Positions 43,747-52,209 of a DNA stretch of 64,000 bases are shown piece after piece; the stretch's first letter is position 1, and each line of letters begins with the position of its first letter. The position numbers and the translations under genes are program-made. The stretch comes from Sphingomonas sp. UV9. GTDB taxonomy: Bacteria; Pseudomonadota; Alphaproteobacteria; Sphingomonadales; Sphingomonadaceae. The stretch lies in assembly GCF_004101245.1 (NCBI RefSeq), contig NZ_SCIN01000003.1, positions 558,001 to 622,000 of the forward strand, in the 5' to 3' direction. The notes beneath the pieces were generated by a model, which saw only the letters and a program-made list of their open reading frames with translations, was not told the DNA's origin and searched no databases.

Positions 43747-44201
43747 TGACATCGCTTCGCATCCTCGTCGACGCCGACGCGTGTCCGGTGAAGGAGGAGA
43801 TCTACAAGGTCGCGTGGCGGCACGAGGTGCCGGTGACGATCGTCGCGAACAGCCATTTTCGCGTGCCCGTCCATCCGCTGGTCAACCGCGTCGTCGTCAG
43901 CGATGGGTTCGATGCGGCCGACGACTGGATCGCCGAACAGGTCGATGCGAAGTCGGTCGTGATCACCGCCGATATCCTGCTCGCCGATCGCTGCGTGAAG
44001 GCCGGCGCGACCGTGCTGGCGAACACCGGCAAGCCGTTCACGACCAGCTCGATCGGCGGTGCGATCGCGACGCGGGCGATCATGGCCGACCTGCGCGCGG
44101 GCGGCGACGTGATCGGCGGGCCGGCACCGTTTTCGAAGACCGACCGCTCGAGATTCCTCTCCGCGCTCGACGCGGCACTCGTTCGGTTGAAGCGCCTTTA
44201 G
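43746..44201 (+). CDS. yaiI: YaiI/YqxD family protein (DUF188, PIN-like fold)
   Basis: A 151-residue protein with the family opening [20 protein letters not shown], whose Asp residues form a PIN-like acidic centre, then [30 protein letters not shown] and the diagnostic [16 protein letters not shown]. Members are suspected nucleases but are not characterised. The ATG at 43746 directly follows the end of a repeat element, whose GGGGGAGG serves as Shine-Dalgarno, 4-5 bases away. Confidence 0.88.
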   Translation: MTSLRILVDADACPVKEEIYKVAWRHEVPVTIVANSHFRVPVHPLVNRVVVSDGFDAADDWIAEQVDAKSVVITADILLADRCVKAGATVLANTGKPFTTSSIGGAIATRAIMADLRAGGDVIGGPAPFSKTDRSRFLSALDAALVRLKRL

Positions 44202-44325
44202 GGCGGCTCGTTTCTCACCCCTCCCTTTTAGGGATGGGCGAAATGTTGCGCTTATGGCGTGCACGCGCGGGGTTGCCATCCTGCACCCCGTATCGCCATA
44301 GGCGCGCGTTCACGGAGAACATGCG

Positions 44326-45624
44326 ATGCACACGAACGCTGGCGGTCCCGCCCTGGGGCTGGATTTCGGCACGACCAACAGCGTCGTGGCGCTGGGGACG
44401 GCGGGGGGCTCGCCCGAACTGGTGAGCTTTGCCGCCCCCGCCGAGACGAGCCCGGTGTTCCGGTCGGCGCTGTGTTTCTGGCAGGACGATAGCGGCAAGG
44501 GGCTCGCGTCGGATGCGGGACCGTGGGCGATCGCCGAATATATGGAATATCCGCTCGACAGCCGGTTCATCCAGTCGTTCAAGTCGGTCGCGGCGATGAA
44601 GAGTTTCGAGCAGGCATCGGTCTTCGACAAGCGATACCGGTTCGAGGAGATGGGCAACCTGTTCCTCGACAAGCTGATTTCGCATGCCGGCGGCAGGCTC
44701 GATACGCGGCCGCAGCGGATCGTGGTCGGGCGGCCGGTCGAATATGCCGGTGCGCGGCCCGACGAGGCGCTGGCGCGGACGCGCTATGACGCGATGTTCA
44801 AGGGGTTCGGCTCGGAGATCCATTATGTCTACGAACCGCTTGGCGCGGCGTACAGTTATGCGACACGGCTGACCGAACCGGCGACGATCCTGGTGGCGGA
44901 TTTCGGCGGGGGCACGAGCGATTTCTCGGTCGTGCGCGTCGCCGAGCCGGGGGCGGCACGGCGGTGTACGCCGCTGGGGCATGCGGGCGTCGGGATCGCG
45001 GGCGACCGGTTCGATTACCGCATCCTCGACCGGCTGGTGCTGCCGATGCTGGGCAAGGGTGGCGCGTACAAGTCGTTCGGCAAGGAGCTGGAGATCCCGC
45101 GCGCCTATTTCGCCGATTTTGCGGACTGGTCGAGGCTCGCGTTGATGCGCAACCGCAAGACGATGACCGAGCTCGAGCGGTTGCAGAAGACCGCGGTCGA
45201 TCCGGTCGCGATCGGGCGGATGATCGCGGTGATCGAGAACGAGCTGGGCTATCCGCTGTACGATGCGGTCGGCACGCTGAAGCGGGCTTTGTCACAAGGC
45301 GAGGACGCGCATTTCCACTTTGCGGGCGCGGGGCTGGAGATTGAGGCGGACGTTACGCGCAAACAGTTCGAGGACTGGATCGCCGACGACGTCGTCCGAA
45401 TCGAGGCGGCGGTGGACCGGGCGCTGGCAGTGGCCAACGTCGGCGGTGGCGAGATCGACCGGGTGTTCCTGACCGGCGGATCGTCGCTGATCCCGCGCAT
45501 CCGGCGGATCTTCGTCGAGCGGTTCGGCGAGGCGGCGATCATGAGCGGCGGCGAGCTGACCTCGATCGCGCACGGGCTGGCCTTGATCGGCGAGCAGGAC
45601 GATATCGCGGCGTGGTCGGCCTGA
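44326..45624 (+). CDS. Hsp70-like ATPase (YegD type)
   Basis: A 432-residue protein. LGLDFGTTNSVVAL is the Hsp70 phosphate-1 motif, LVADFGGGTSDFSVVRV phosphate-2, and VFLTGGSSLIPRIRRIF the adenosine motif near the C-terminus. There is no substrate-binding beta-sandwich or lid, so it is an actin-fold ATPase without the usual chaperone half, as in YegD. The start is ATG 44326 with GGAG 8 bases before; it leads an operon with the next two genes, which overlap it by TGATG. The function is unknown. Confidence 0.88.
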   Translation: MHTNAGGPALGLDFGTTNSVVALGTAGGSPELVSFAAPAETSPVFRSALCFWQDDSGKGLASDAGPWAIAEYMEYPLDSRFIQSFKSVAAMKSFEQASVFDKRYRFEEMGNLFLDKLISHAGGRLDTRPQRIVVGRPVEYAGARPDEALARTRYDAMFKGFGSEIHYVYEPLGAAYSYATRLTEPATILVADFGGGTSDFSVVRVAEPGAARRCTPLGHAGVGIAGDRFDYRILDRLVLPMLGKGGAYKSFGKELEIPRAYFADFADWSRLALMRNRKTMTELERLQKTAVDPVAIGRMIAVIENELGYPLYDAVGTLKRALSQGEDAHFHFAGAGLEIEADVTRKQFEDWIADDVVRIEAAVDRALAVANVGGGEIDRVFLTGGSSLIPRIRRIFVERFGEAAIMSGGELTSIAHGLALIGEQDDIAAWSA

Positions 45625-46286
45625 TGGTGCCGCGGGTTCTTCTGGGGACGGCGCAGGTGCCGGGTGGGGGTGAACTCCGGCTGCTGCAGCGGGACGCGGA
45701 GTTCTCGATCATGCTCGGTGCGAACGAGTTGATGAACAGCCGGCTGAGCGGATCGGAAGAGGCGCTGGCCGAGCAGGCGTGCGATCGGATCGGGGCGCGG
45801 CCGGGTGTGCGGATGCTGATCGGCGGGCTGGGCATGGGGTTCACTCTCCGCGCGGCGCTTGGCCGGTTGGGTCCCGACGCCGAGGTGGCGGTCGCGGAGA
45901 TCGTGCCGGCGGTGATCGAGTGGGCGCGCGGGCCTATGGCGGCGCTGCATGGGGAGAGCCTGACCGATCCGCGGACCCGGATCGTCGAGGGCGATGTCGC
46001 GGCGGTGATCGCCGAAGGCGACTGGGACGCGATCCTGCTCGACGTCGATAACGGGCCTGACGGGATTTCTCGGCCGGGTAACGACCGGCTGTATGGCGCG
46101 CGGGGGCTTTCGCTGGCGTGGACGGCGCTCCGACCGGGCGGCGTGTTGGCTGTGTGGTCGTCCGCGCCGAGCAAGCCGTTCGCCAACCGGCTTGCCGAAG
46201 CGGGGTTCGCGGTCGACGAGGTGGTCGCGCGGGCGACGCGCAAGGGCGGGGCGCGGCATGTGATCTGGTTCGCCACGAGGGCATGA
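45624..46286 (+). CDS. spermidine synthase-like methyltransferase-fold protein
   Basis: A 220-residue protein with the SpeE-like order: FSIMLGANELMNSRLSGSEE, then MLIGGLGMGFTLRAAL (SAM/dcSAM glycine loop), AVAEIVPAVIEWAR, and DAILLDVDNGPDG with the acidic Asp. It lacks the N-terminal domain of spermidine synthases, so it may use another substrate. Translation is likely coupled: the ATG 45624 lies in the TGATG at the end of the Hsp70-like gene. It overlaps the next gene by 4 bases. Confidence 0.8.
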   Translation: MVPRVLLGTAQVPGGGELRLLQRDAEFSIMLGANELMNSRLSGSEEALAEQACDRIGARPGVRMLIGGLGMGFTLRAALGRLGPDAEVAVAEIVPAVIEWARGPMAALHGESLTDPRTRIVEGDVAAVIAEGDWDAILLDVDNGPDGISRPGNDRLYGARGLSLAWTALRPGGVLAVWSSAPSKPFANRLAEAGFAVDEVVARATRKGGARHVIWFATRA

Positions 46287-47341
46287 TCGGGCGCTGGGCT
46301 ATCCTGATTGCGCTGTCGGCGGTGATGGCGGGTGTGCTGGAACTGGTCGGACTGCCGGCGGGATTGCTGCTCGGGCCGATGATCGCGGCGGTCGTGCTGG
46401 CGGTGCGCGGGTGGTCGCTGACCGTGCCTCTTTCGGCGTTTCGCGGCGCGCAGGCGGCGGTGGGCACGCTGATCGCGGGATCGATCACCACGGGAATCGT
46501 CGCGACGGTGGCGGATCATTGGCCGGTGTTCCTGATGGTCAATTTCGTCACGCTCGCGGCGAGCAGCGTGCTCGGCTATCTGCTGAGCCGGTGGCAGGTG
46601 TTGCCCGGCACCGTCGCGGTGTGGGGATCGACGCCTGGTGCCGCGAGCGCGATGGTGTTGATGGCGCAGGCGTATGGCGCGGACTCGCGGCTGGTCGCGG
46701 TGATGACCTACACGCGGGTCGTCAGCGTGGCGGTGGTCGCGTCGGTGCTGGCCGCGGTGATGGTCGGCGGCGGGAGCGGGCATCATGTCGCCGGGGCGTG
46801 GTTCGCGGCGGTCGATACGCTCGTGGTGCTGCGGACGATCGCGATTGCCGGGATCGGTGCGGGCGTGGGGATCGCGTTGCGGCTGCCCGCGGGGGCGCTG
46901 CTCGGGTCGCTGGTCGCGGGCGCTGCGCTGAACGTCACCGGGGTCGCGCAGCCGGTGTTGCCGCAGTGGCTGCTGGCGATCAGCTATGCGGTGGTGGGGT
47001 GGCGGATCGGGCTGTCGTTCACGCGCGATACGTTGCGCGTGGCGGGGAAGGCGATGCCGCGCATCCTGTTGTCGGTGGCGCTGCTGATCGCGTTCTGTGG
47101 CGGGATCGCGGCGGCGTTGACGCGCTGGGCGGGGATCGATCCGGTCACCGCGTATCTGGCGACGAGCCCGGGGGGGATGGATTCGGTCGCGATCATCGCC
47201 GCGTCGAGTCCGGTGGATGTGCCGTTCGTGATGGCGCTCCAAGTGTTGCGGTTTCTGGGGGTGTTGGTGATCGGGCCGCCGCTCGCGAAGTTCGTGGCGA
47301 CGCGGCAGGGCGGGGTGGTGCCGCCGGTTATTCCGACTTAG
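46283..47341 (+). CDS. AbrB-type membrane protein (PF05145)
   Basis: A 352-residue membrane protein of about 10 helices in two similar halves (for example LLLGPMIAAVVLAVRGWSLT and the LLGSLVAGAALNVTG). Family members are poorly characterised; they were called ammonia-monooxygenase-like by mistake and may be transporters or regulators. ATSPGGMDSVAIIAA is a conserved segment. The start is ATG 46283 in ATGA overlap with the preceding gene; it ends about 35 bases before a repeat element. Confidence 0.85.
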   Translation: MIGRWAILIALSAVMAGVLELVGLPAGLLLGPMIAAVVLAVRGWSLTVPLSAFRGAQAAVGTLIAGSITTGIVATVADHWPVFLMVNFVTLAASSVLGYLLSRWQVLPGTVAVWGSTPGAASAMVLMAQAYGADSRLVAVMTYTRVVSVAVVASVLAAVMVGGGSGHHVAGAWFAAVDTLVVLRTIAIAGIGAGVGIALRLPAGALLGSLVAGAALNVTGVAQPVLPQWLLAISYAVVGWRIGLSFTRDTLRVAGKAMPRILLSVALLIAFCGGIAAALTRWAGIDPVTAYLATSPGGMDSVAIIAASSPVDVPFVMALQVLRFLGVLVIGPPLAKFVATRQGGVVPPVIPT

Positions 47342-47376
47342 CAGGACCGGATCAACGATCTCCGGCGGTCATCCTG

Positions 47377-47505
47377 ATCCTCCCCCGCAAAGGGGGAGGT
47401 GGCGCCGAAGGTGACGGAGGGGGAGGACCCGGAAGCAAGGTTATTCCTTTCCTCCCCCTCCATCTGGCAAGCGCCAGCCACCTCCCCCTTGCGGGGGAGG
47501 ATCGA
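47377..47505. repeat. inverted-repeat element, ATCCTCCCCCGCAAAGGGGGA family
   Basis: Starts ATCCTCCCCCGCAAAGGGGG and ends CTTGCGGGGGAGGATCGA. It lies between two convergent genes (AbrB-like and DctD), where it could also form a stem that ends transcription in both directions. Confidence 0.88.
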
Positions 47506-47508
47506 GAC

Positions 47509-48834
47509 TTAGCCCTTCACAGGCCGGTACGCCTCTACGTCGATGTCGTGGCGCTTGAGCTTGTCGTAGAAGGTTTTCCGCGGGATGCCGAGCGCCGCCA
47601 GCGCTGACCGCACGTCGCCATTGACCTGTTGGAGGGTGGCGCGGATCGTGGCTTCTTCGAACTTGTCGACGCGCGCGGGGAGGGGGATGTCGCTGTCCTC
47701 GTCGGTGGGGTCTTCGGCCTCGACGCGCAGGACCAGCCGCTTCGCCAGATTGTCGAGTTCGCGGACGTTGCCGGGCCAGTCGTGCTGGCCGAGATAGGCG
47801 AGCGTGGCGGTGTCCACGGTCGGCACCTCGCGGCCGAACCGCTCCGCTGCCTGGTGGAGCAGATGCCCGAACAGCAACGGTATGTCGTCGCGGCGTTCGC
47901 GTAACGGCGGGATGCGGAGGCGGACCGCGTCGAGGCGGAAGAGGAGGTCGGCGCGGAAGCGACCGTCCTCGACGGCTTGTTCGAGGCCGGGCTTGGCGGC
48001 GGCGATCACGCGGAGATCGAGCGCGCGGGGCAGGTCGCCGCCTACCGGCATCACCTCGCGCTCCTCCAGCACCCGCAGCAGTTTCGCCTGGAAGGCGGGG
48101 AGGGTGCTTTCGATCTCGTCGAGGAACAGCGTGCCGCGGTTCGATGCCTCGATCCGGCCGGTGCGTGGCAGGCGCGAGTCGCCGTCATGGCCGAACAGCT
48201 CGATCTCCGCGACCGCCTCGGGGAGCGCGGCGCAGTTGACCGCGACGAACGGCCGCGAGCGGCGGTTGCTCCAGCGGTGGAGGAGCACCGCGACGAGTTC
48301 CTTGCCGGTACCCGTCTCGCCCTCGACCAGCACGTCGATATCGGCCTGCGCGATCTGGCGCATCGTGTCGCGGAGGCGGATCATCACCGGGGTTTCGCCG
48401 ATCAGCGGTTCGGCGCCGATCGTCTCCTCGGCGGCGGCGCGGAGGCGGCGGTTGTCGAGGACGAGGCGGCGCATTTCGAGCGCGCGGCGTGCCCCCGCGA
48501 TCAGGTGATCGGTCGCGAAGGGTTTGGGGATGAAGTCGAACGCGCCGTTCTTGAGCGCGGCGACCGCCATCGCGACGTCGGCGTGGCCCGTCATCAGCAG
48601 GACGGGGATCTCGTGGTCGATCGCGGCGATGCGGCGGAAGAGCTCCAATCCGTCCATCTTCGGCATGCGGATGTCAGAGACGACCGCGCCGTCGAACCCG
48701 GCATGGACGCGGGCCAGCGCCGCGGTCGGATCGCGCTCGGCGATGACCGCGATGCCGGCAAGTTCGAACGATTGTTCGAGCGCGCCACGCAGAACGTCGT
48801 CGTCGTCGACGAGAAGGACGGCCTGCTCGGTCAT
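47509..48834 (-). CDS. dctD: DctD-like NtrC-family response regulator without GAFTGA
   Basis: A 441-residue regulator. The receiver domain spans residues 1-120 (VLLVDDDDVLR, acceptor Asp 54 in VVSDIRMPKMDG, Lys in FIPKPFA). The AAA+ domain has Walker A EGETGTGKELVA and Walker B GTLFLDEIES, but the segment that should contain GAFTGA reads ELFGHDGDSRLPRTGRIEA. This contact loop for sigma-54 is absent and the loop is about four residues short. A Fis-type HTH is at the end (SALAALGIPRKTFYDKL). The stop overlaps a repeat-rich gap. The start overlaps the dctB stop by ATGA. It is cognate to DctB and probably acts on dctA. Confidence 0.9.
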   Translation of the reverse strand: MTEQAVLLVDDDDVLRGALEQSFELAGIAVIAERDPTAALARVHAGFDGAVVSDIRMPKMDGLELFRRIAAIDHEIPVLLMTGHADVAMAVAALKNGAFDFIPKPFATDHLIAGARRALEMRRLVLDNRRLRAAAEETIGAEPLIGETPVMIRLRDTMRQIAQADIDVLVEGETGTGKELVAVLLHRWSNRRSRPFVAVNCAALPEAVAEIELFGHDGDSRLPRTGRIEASNRGTLFLDEIESTLPAFQAKLLRVLEEREVMPVGGDLPRALDLRVIAAAKPGLEQAVEDGRFRADLLFRLDAVRLRIPPLRERRDDIPLLFGHLLHQAAERFGREVPTVDTATLAYLGQHDWPGNVRELDNLAKRLVLRVEAEDPTDEDSDIPLPARVDKFEEATIRATLQQVNGDVRSALAALGIPRKTFYDKLKRHDIDVEAYRPVKG

Positions 48835-50615
48835 GCTTTCACCAGGATCATGCGGAAGATCGCGCCTTCGGGGGCTGGGACGAGATCGAGCGTGCCGCCG
48901 AACTCGGTCATGATGTCGCGGGCGATGCCGAGGCCGAGCCCGAGGCCGTCCTTCTTGCTCGTCTCGAACGGGGTGAAGAGATGGTCGGCCATGCTGGGAT
49001 CGATGCCGGGGCCGTTGTCGGCGACGGTCAGCACGACGTCGCGGCCCCGGCGCCCGACCGTGACGCTGACGCGCGCATCGGCGCGATCGGCAACCGCGTC
49101 GAGCGCGTTCTGGAGCAGGTTGACGAGGACTTGTTCGAGGCGGACGCGACCGGCGATGACCGTCAGCCGTGCCTCGGGGCCGGCGGGAAGGTCGAGCGCG
49201 ACGCCTTTCGCGCGGAAGCGGTCGCCGATCAGCAGGCGGACGCCGTCGATCGCCTCGTCGAGTGCGACCGGGCCGATCGAGCCTGCGCCGCGCCGGGCGT
49301 AGCGGCGCAGGCCGGCGGTGATCGTACCGATCCGGCTGGTGAGATCGACGATCGAATCGAGATTGGCGGCGGCGCGGTCGGGGGCGCCGCGTGCGAGGAA
49401 CGCGGCGGCGTTGTCGGCGAAGGTGCGGATCGCGGCGACCGGCTGGTTGATCTCGTGCGCGACGCTGGCGGTGATCGTGCCGATCGAGCCGACGCGGTTG
49501 GCGTGGGCGAGTTCCTCGCGCGCCTGACGGAAGCGCTGGTCAGAGACCTCGCGCTGTTCGACTTCGATCTGGAGGCGGTCGGCGGTGGCGCGGAGCTCGG
49601 CGGTGCGGCGCGCGACCTCGGCTTCGAGTTCGGCGCGCGCGCCGGCGTTGCGCTTGCGGCGCTCATACGTCCACCATGCGGCCAGCATCGCCGCGATCGT
49701 CGCCAGCGCTGCGATCGCGGTGGCCCAGCGGGTGCGCGCCGCGGCGGTGCGGAGCGCGGCGTCGAGCGGCTCCATATGCACCAGTCGCCAGCCTGCGATC
49801 GGGACGGGCAGCGACACCGTTACCGCGGGCGTGCCGTCGACCAGCCGCGAGCGTCCGTCGTCGAGCCGGAGCGGCGCGGGAGCGAGGGGAAAGGCGCCGA
49901 ACTGGCGCGTACGGATCAACGCGTCGCGGCGGGCCGCGGACAACGGGTGCGTGGTGCGGAATTGCAGGCGCGGGTCGCTGGAGATCAGGATGATGCCGTC
50001 GCGATCGGTGACGAAGGTCGCCATCTGATCCTGGATCCAGGCGCGCGCGATCTTGCCGAATTCGACCTTGACCACGACGACGCCGAGCGGGCGTCCGGCC
50101 TGTTCGATCCGGCGGGAGAGATAGAGGCCGGGGCGTCCGCTGACGCTGCCCAGCGCGAAGAACTCGGTCGCGCCCGACGCCATCGCGGCGGTGAAATACT
50201 CGCGGTACCGGTAGTCATGGCCGAGAAAGCTGTCGGGGCGGCCGGCGTTCGAGGCGGCGATCGTCATCCCCTGCGTATCGAGCGCGTAGATCACCGGGGC
50301 GCCGGTTCGCCGCGCCAGCATCGCCAGCTTCTGGTTCAGCGCAGAGTCCGCGCGACCCGACACCAGAGCCGCACGGAGGTCGGCATATTCGCCCAGCATG
50401 ACCGGCAGCAGGCGATAGGTCTGCAACTCGGCCTCGAGCAGGCGGAGGTTGCTGCGGGTCTGCTGCACCGCGCGCATCCGTACTGCCGCGGTGGCGTCGG
50501 CATCGGCGCGTGGACCATAGATCGATGCGACCCCGGCAACGATCACGCCCAACGCCGCGAACGCGAGCAGGACGACCAGTGCGGTCGCGATCAGGGGGCG
50601 GCGGGGTCGATTCAT
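48831..50615 (-). CDS. dctB: DctB-like C4-dicarboxylate sensor histidine kinase
   Basis: A 594-residue membrane kinase. TM1 is LIATALVVLLAFAALGVIVAG (about 8-28); a roughly 270-residue periplasmic double-PDC/PAS-like sensor follows (VIYALDTQGMTIAASNAGRP, FLGHDYRYREYFTAAMASG, and GVVVVKVEFGKIARAW). TM2 is WATAIAALATIAAMLAAWW, then a coiled coil, HisKA with TASVAHEINQPVAAIRT and the kinase core (NLLQNALDAV, DNGPGID, KKDGLGLGLGIA). These are the hallmarks of the DctB kinase that senses succinate, fumarate and malate. It forms an operon with dctD and is divergent from dctA. Confidence 0.9.
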   Translation of the reverse strand: MNRPRRPLIATALVVLLAFAALGVIVAGVASIYGPRADADATAAVRMRAVQQTRSNLRLLEAELQTYRLLPVMLGEYADLRAALVSGRADSALNQKLAMLARRTGAPVIYALDTQGMTIAASNAGRPDSFLGHDYRYREYFTAAMASGATEFFALGSVSGRPGLYLSRRIEQAGRPLGVVVVKVEFGKIARAWIQDQMATFVTDRDGIILISSDPRLQFRTTHPLSAARRDALIRTRQFGAFPLAPAPLRLDDGRSRLVDGTPAVTVSLPVPIAGWRLVHMEPLDAALRTAAARTRWATAIAALATIAAMLAAWWTYERRKRNAGARAELEAEVARRTAELRATADRLQIEVEQREVSDQRFRQAREELAHANRVGSIGTITASVAHEINQPVAAIRTFADNAAAFLARGAPDRAAANLDSIVDLTSRIGTITAGLRRYARRGAGSIGPVALDEAIDGVRLLIGDRFRAKGVALDLPAGPEARLTVIAGRVRLEQVLVNLLQNALDAVADRADARVSVTVGRRGRDVVLTVADNGPGIDPSMADHLFTPFETSKKDGLGLGLGIARDIMTEFGGTLDLVPAPEGAIFRMILVKA

Positions 50616-50817
50616 TTGTGCGGATTATCACACACATTGGTATGGCGCCATGCAGGAAAGTCGGCATTTTCCGCACATCTGAACTGTCGGTATGCCGATA
50701 AACGACGCAAAACCAACGTTTTATTACGGTATGGACGTACTCTTGTAGTCCCGGGTCCGGCCCGGCATTACCGTCGCACATAACGTCCCGCGGCAGTGGA
50801 CGAGGCTTCAGGAGACG
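50616..50817. promoter_or_regulatory. dctB-dctA divergent control region
   Basis: Two hundred bases holding inverted repeats. TGTGCGGA (50617-50624) and TCCGCACA (50670-50677) are exact complements. The first lies in TGTGCGGATTATCACACA, an imperfect palindrome by itself. TCGGCAT (50661-50667) and ATGCCGA (50692-50698) form another exact pair. Such TGTGCG/CGCACA dyads are plausible DctD operators. No -24/-12 (GG-N10-GC) promoter could be placed. Confidence 0.6.
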
Positions 50818-52155
50818 ATGTTGACCCTACCATCCCAGACATATGCGGTCGCGGAAACGCCAAAGCGCAAGCGCTGGTCGAGCCAATTGTACCTTCAGGT
50901 GCTGGTGGCGATCGCGCTCGGCGCTGCGCTCGGGCATTTCTATCCGACCTATGGCGCGGCGCTGAAGCCGCTTGGCGATGCGTTCATCAAGCTGGTGAAG
51001 ATGATCATCGCGCCGGTGATCTTCCTGACGCTGGTCACCGGTATCGCCGGGATGAAGGAAATCGGATCGGTCGGCCGCGTCGCGGGCAAGGCGTTCGCCT
51101 ACTTCCTGTTCTTCTCGACGCTGGCGCTGATCGTCGGCCTGATCGTTGCGAACGTCGTCCAGCCGGGCGCGGGGATGAACGTCGACGTCTCGTCGCTCGA
51201 TACCAAGGGGATCGCCGACTATACCGTCAAGGCGCACGAGACGACGATCACCGGGTTCCTGATGAGCATCATCCCGGACACGATGGTCAGCGCGTTCACC
51301 GACGGCAACATCCTGCAGATTCTGCTGATCGCGATCCTGTTCGGTATCTCGCTGAGCCTGGTCGGCGAGCCTGCCAAGCCGGTGCTGAACTTCCTCGAGC
51401 GCCTCAGCCTGATCGTCTTCAAGCTGGTCGGCATCCTGATGCGCGCGGCACCGCTCGGTGCGTTCGGTGCGATCGCCTTCACGATCGGCAAGTACGGGAT
51501 CGGCAGCCTCGCCAATCTCGGCGCGCTGGTCGCGACCTTCTATCTCACCGCGGCGCTGTTCGTGGTGGTCGTGCTCGGCACGGTCGCGCGGCTTACCGGC
51601 TTCTCGATCTTCAAGCTGATCCGTTACCTCAAGGCCGAACTGCTGCTGGTGCTCGGCACGTCGTCGTCGGAAGCGGCGCTGCCGAACCTGATCCAGAAGA
51701 TGGAGGCCGCGGGCTGCGAGAAGTCGGTCGTCGGGCTGGTCGTGCCGACCGGCTATTCGTTCAACCTCGACGGCACCAACATCTACATGACGCTGGCGGC
51801 TTTGTTCATCGCGCAGGCGACCAACACGCACCTGACGCTCGGTCAGGAACTGTTGCTGCTGGTCGTCGCGATGATCTCGTCCAAGGGGGCTGCGGGCGTG
51901 ACCGGCGCGGGGTTCATCACGCTGGCCGCGACGCTGTCGATCGTGCCGACCGTGCCGATCGCGGGCATGGCGCTGATCCTCGGCGTCGATCGCTTCATGA
52001 GCGAGTGCCGCAGCCTCACCAACTTCATCGGCAACGCGGTCGCGACGATCGTGGTCGCGCGCTGGGAGGGCGGCCTTGACCGCGAGAAGCTCGACGCAGC
52101 GCTCTCGGGCAAGCTGCCCGAACTCGTCCCGGCGGCGATCCCCAACGCTGCCTGA
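50818..52155 (+). CDS. dctA: C4-dicarboxylate:cation symporter
   Basis: A 445-residue inner-membrane carrier for succinate, fumarate, malate and related acids. It has about eight transmembrane helices plus two hairpins and the DAACS family words: [30 protein letters not shown] (serine-rich hairpin 1), [15 protein letters not shown] with the NLDGT motif, and the final [15 protein letters not shown]. The ATG at 50818 follows CAGGAG. It is divergent from the DctBD pair. A porin-type gene follows by 54 bases, likely in the same transcription unit. Confidence 0.96.
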   Translation: MLTLPSQTYAVAETPKRKRWSSQLYLQVLVAIALGAALGHFYPTYGAALKPLGDAFIKLVKMIIAPVIFLTLVTGIAGMKEIGSVGRVAGKAFAYFLFFSTLALIVGLIVANVVQPGAGMNVDVSSLDTKGIADYTVKAHETTITGFLMSIIPDTMVSAFTDGNILQILLIAILFGISLSLVGEPAKPVLNFLERLSLIVFKLVGILMRAAPLGAFGAIAFTIGKYGIGSLANLGALVATFYLTAALFVVVVLGTVARLTGFSIFKLIRYLKAELLLVLGTSSSEAALPNLIQKMEAAGCEKSVVGLVVPTGYSFNLDGTNIYMTLAALFIAQATNTHLTLGQELLLLVVAMISSKGAAGVTGAGFITLAATLSIVPTVPIAGMALILGVDRFMSECRSLTNFIGNAVATIVVARWEGGLDREKLDAALSGKLPELVPAAIPNAA

Positions 52156-52209
52156 TCTGAGGCCGTCTGCGTTGTTGTGGGCGGCTTCTTCCGAACCAAG
52201 GTGTTCCAA

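Noticed and set aside
45539-47242. A 567-codon Arg/His-rich frame on the minus strand
   Set aside because: Antisense to the spermidine synthase-like and AbrB-like genes; low-complexity shadow.
50638-50652. Sigma-54 promoter TTGG...TGCA upstream of dctA
   Set aside because: The GG and GC are separated by 11 bases instead of 10 and the element lies far from the start; not convincing.
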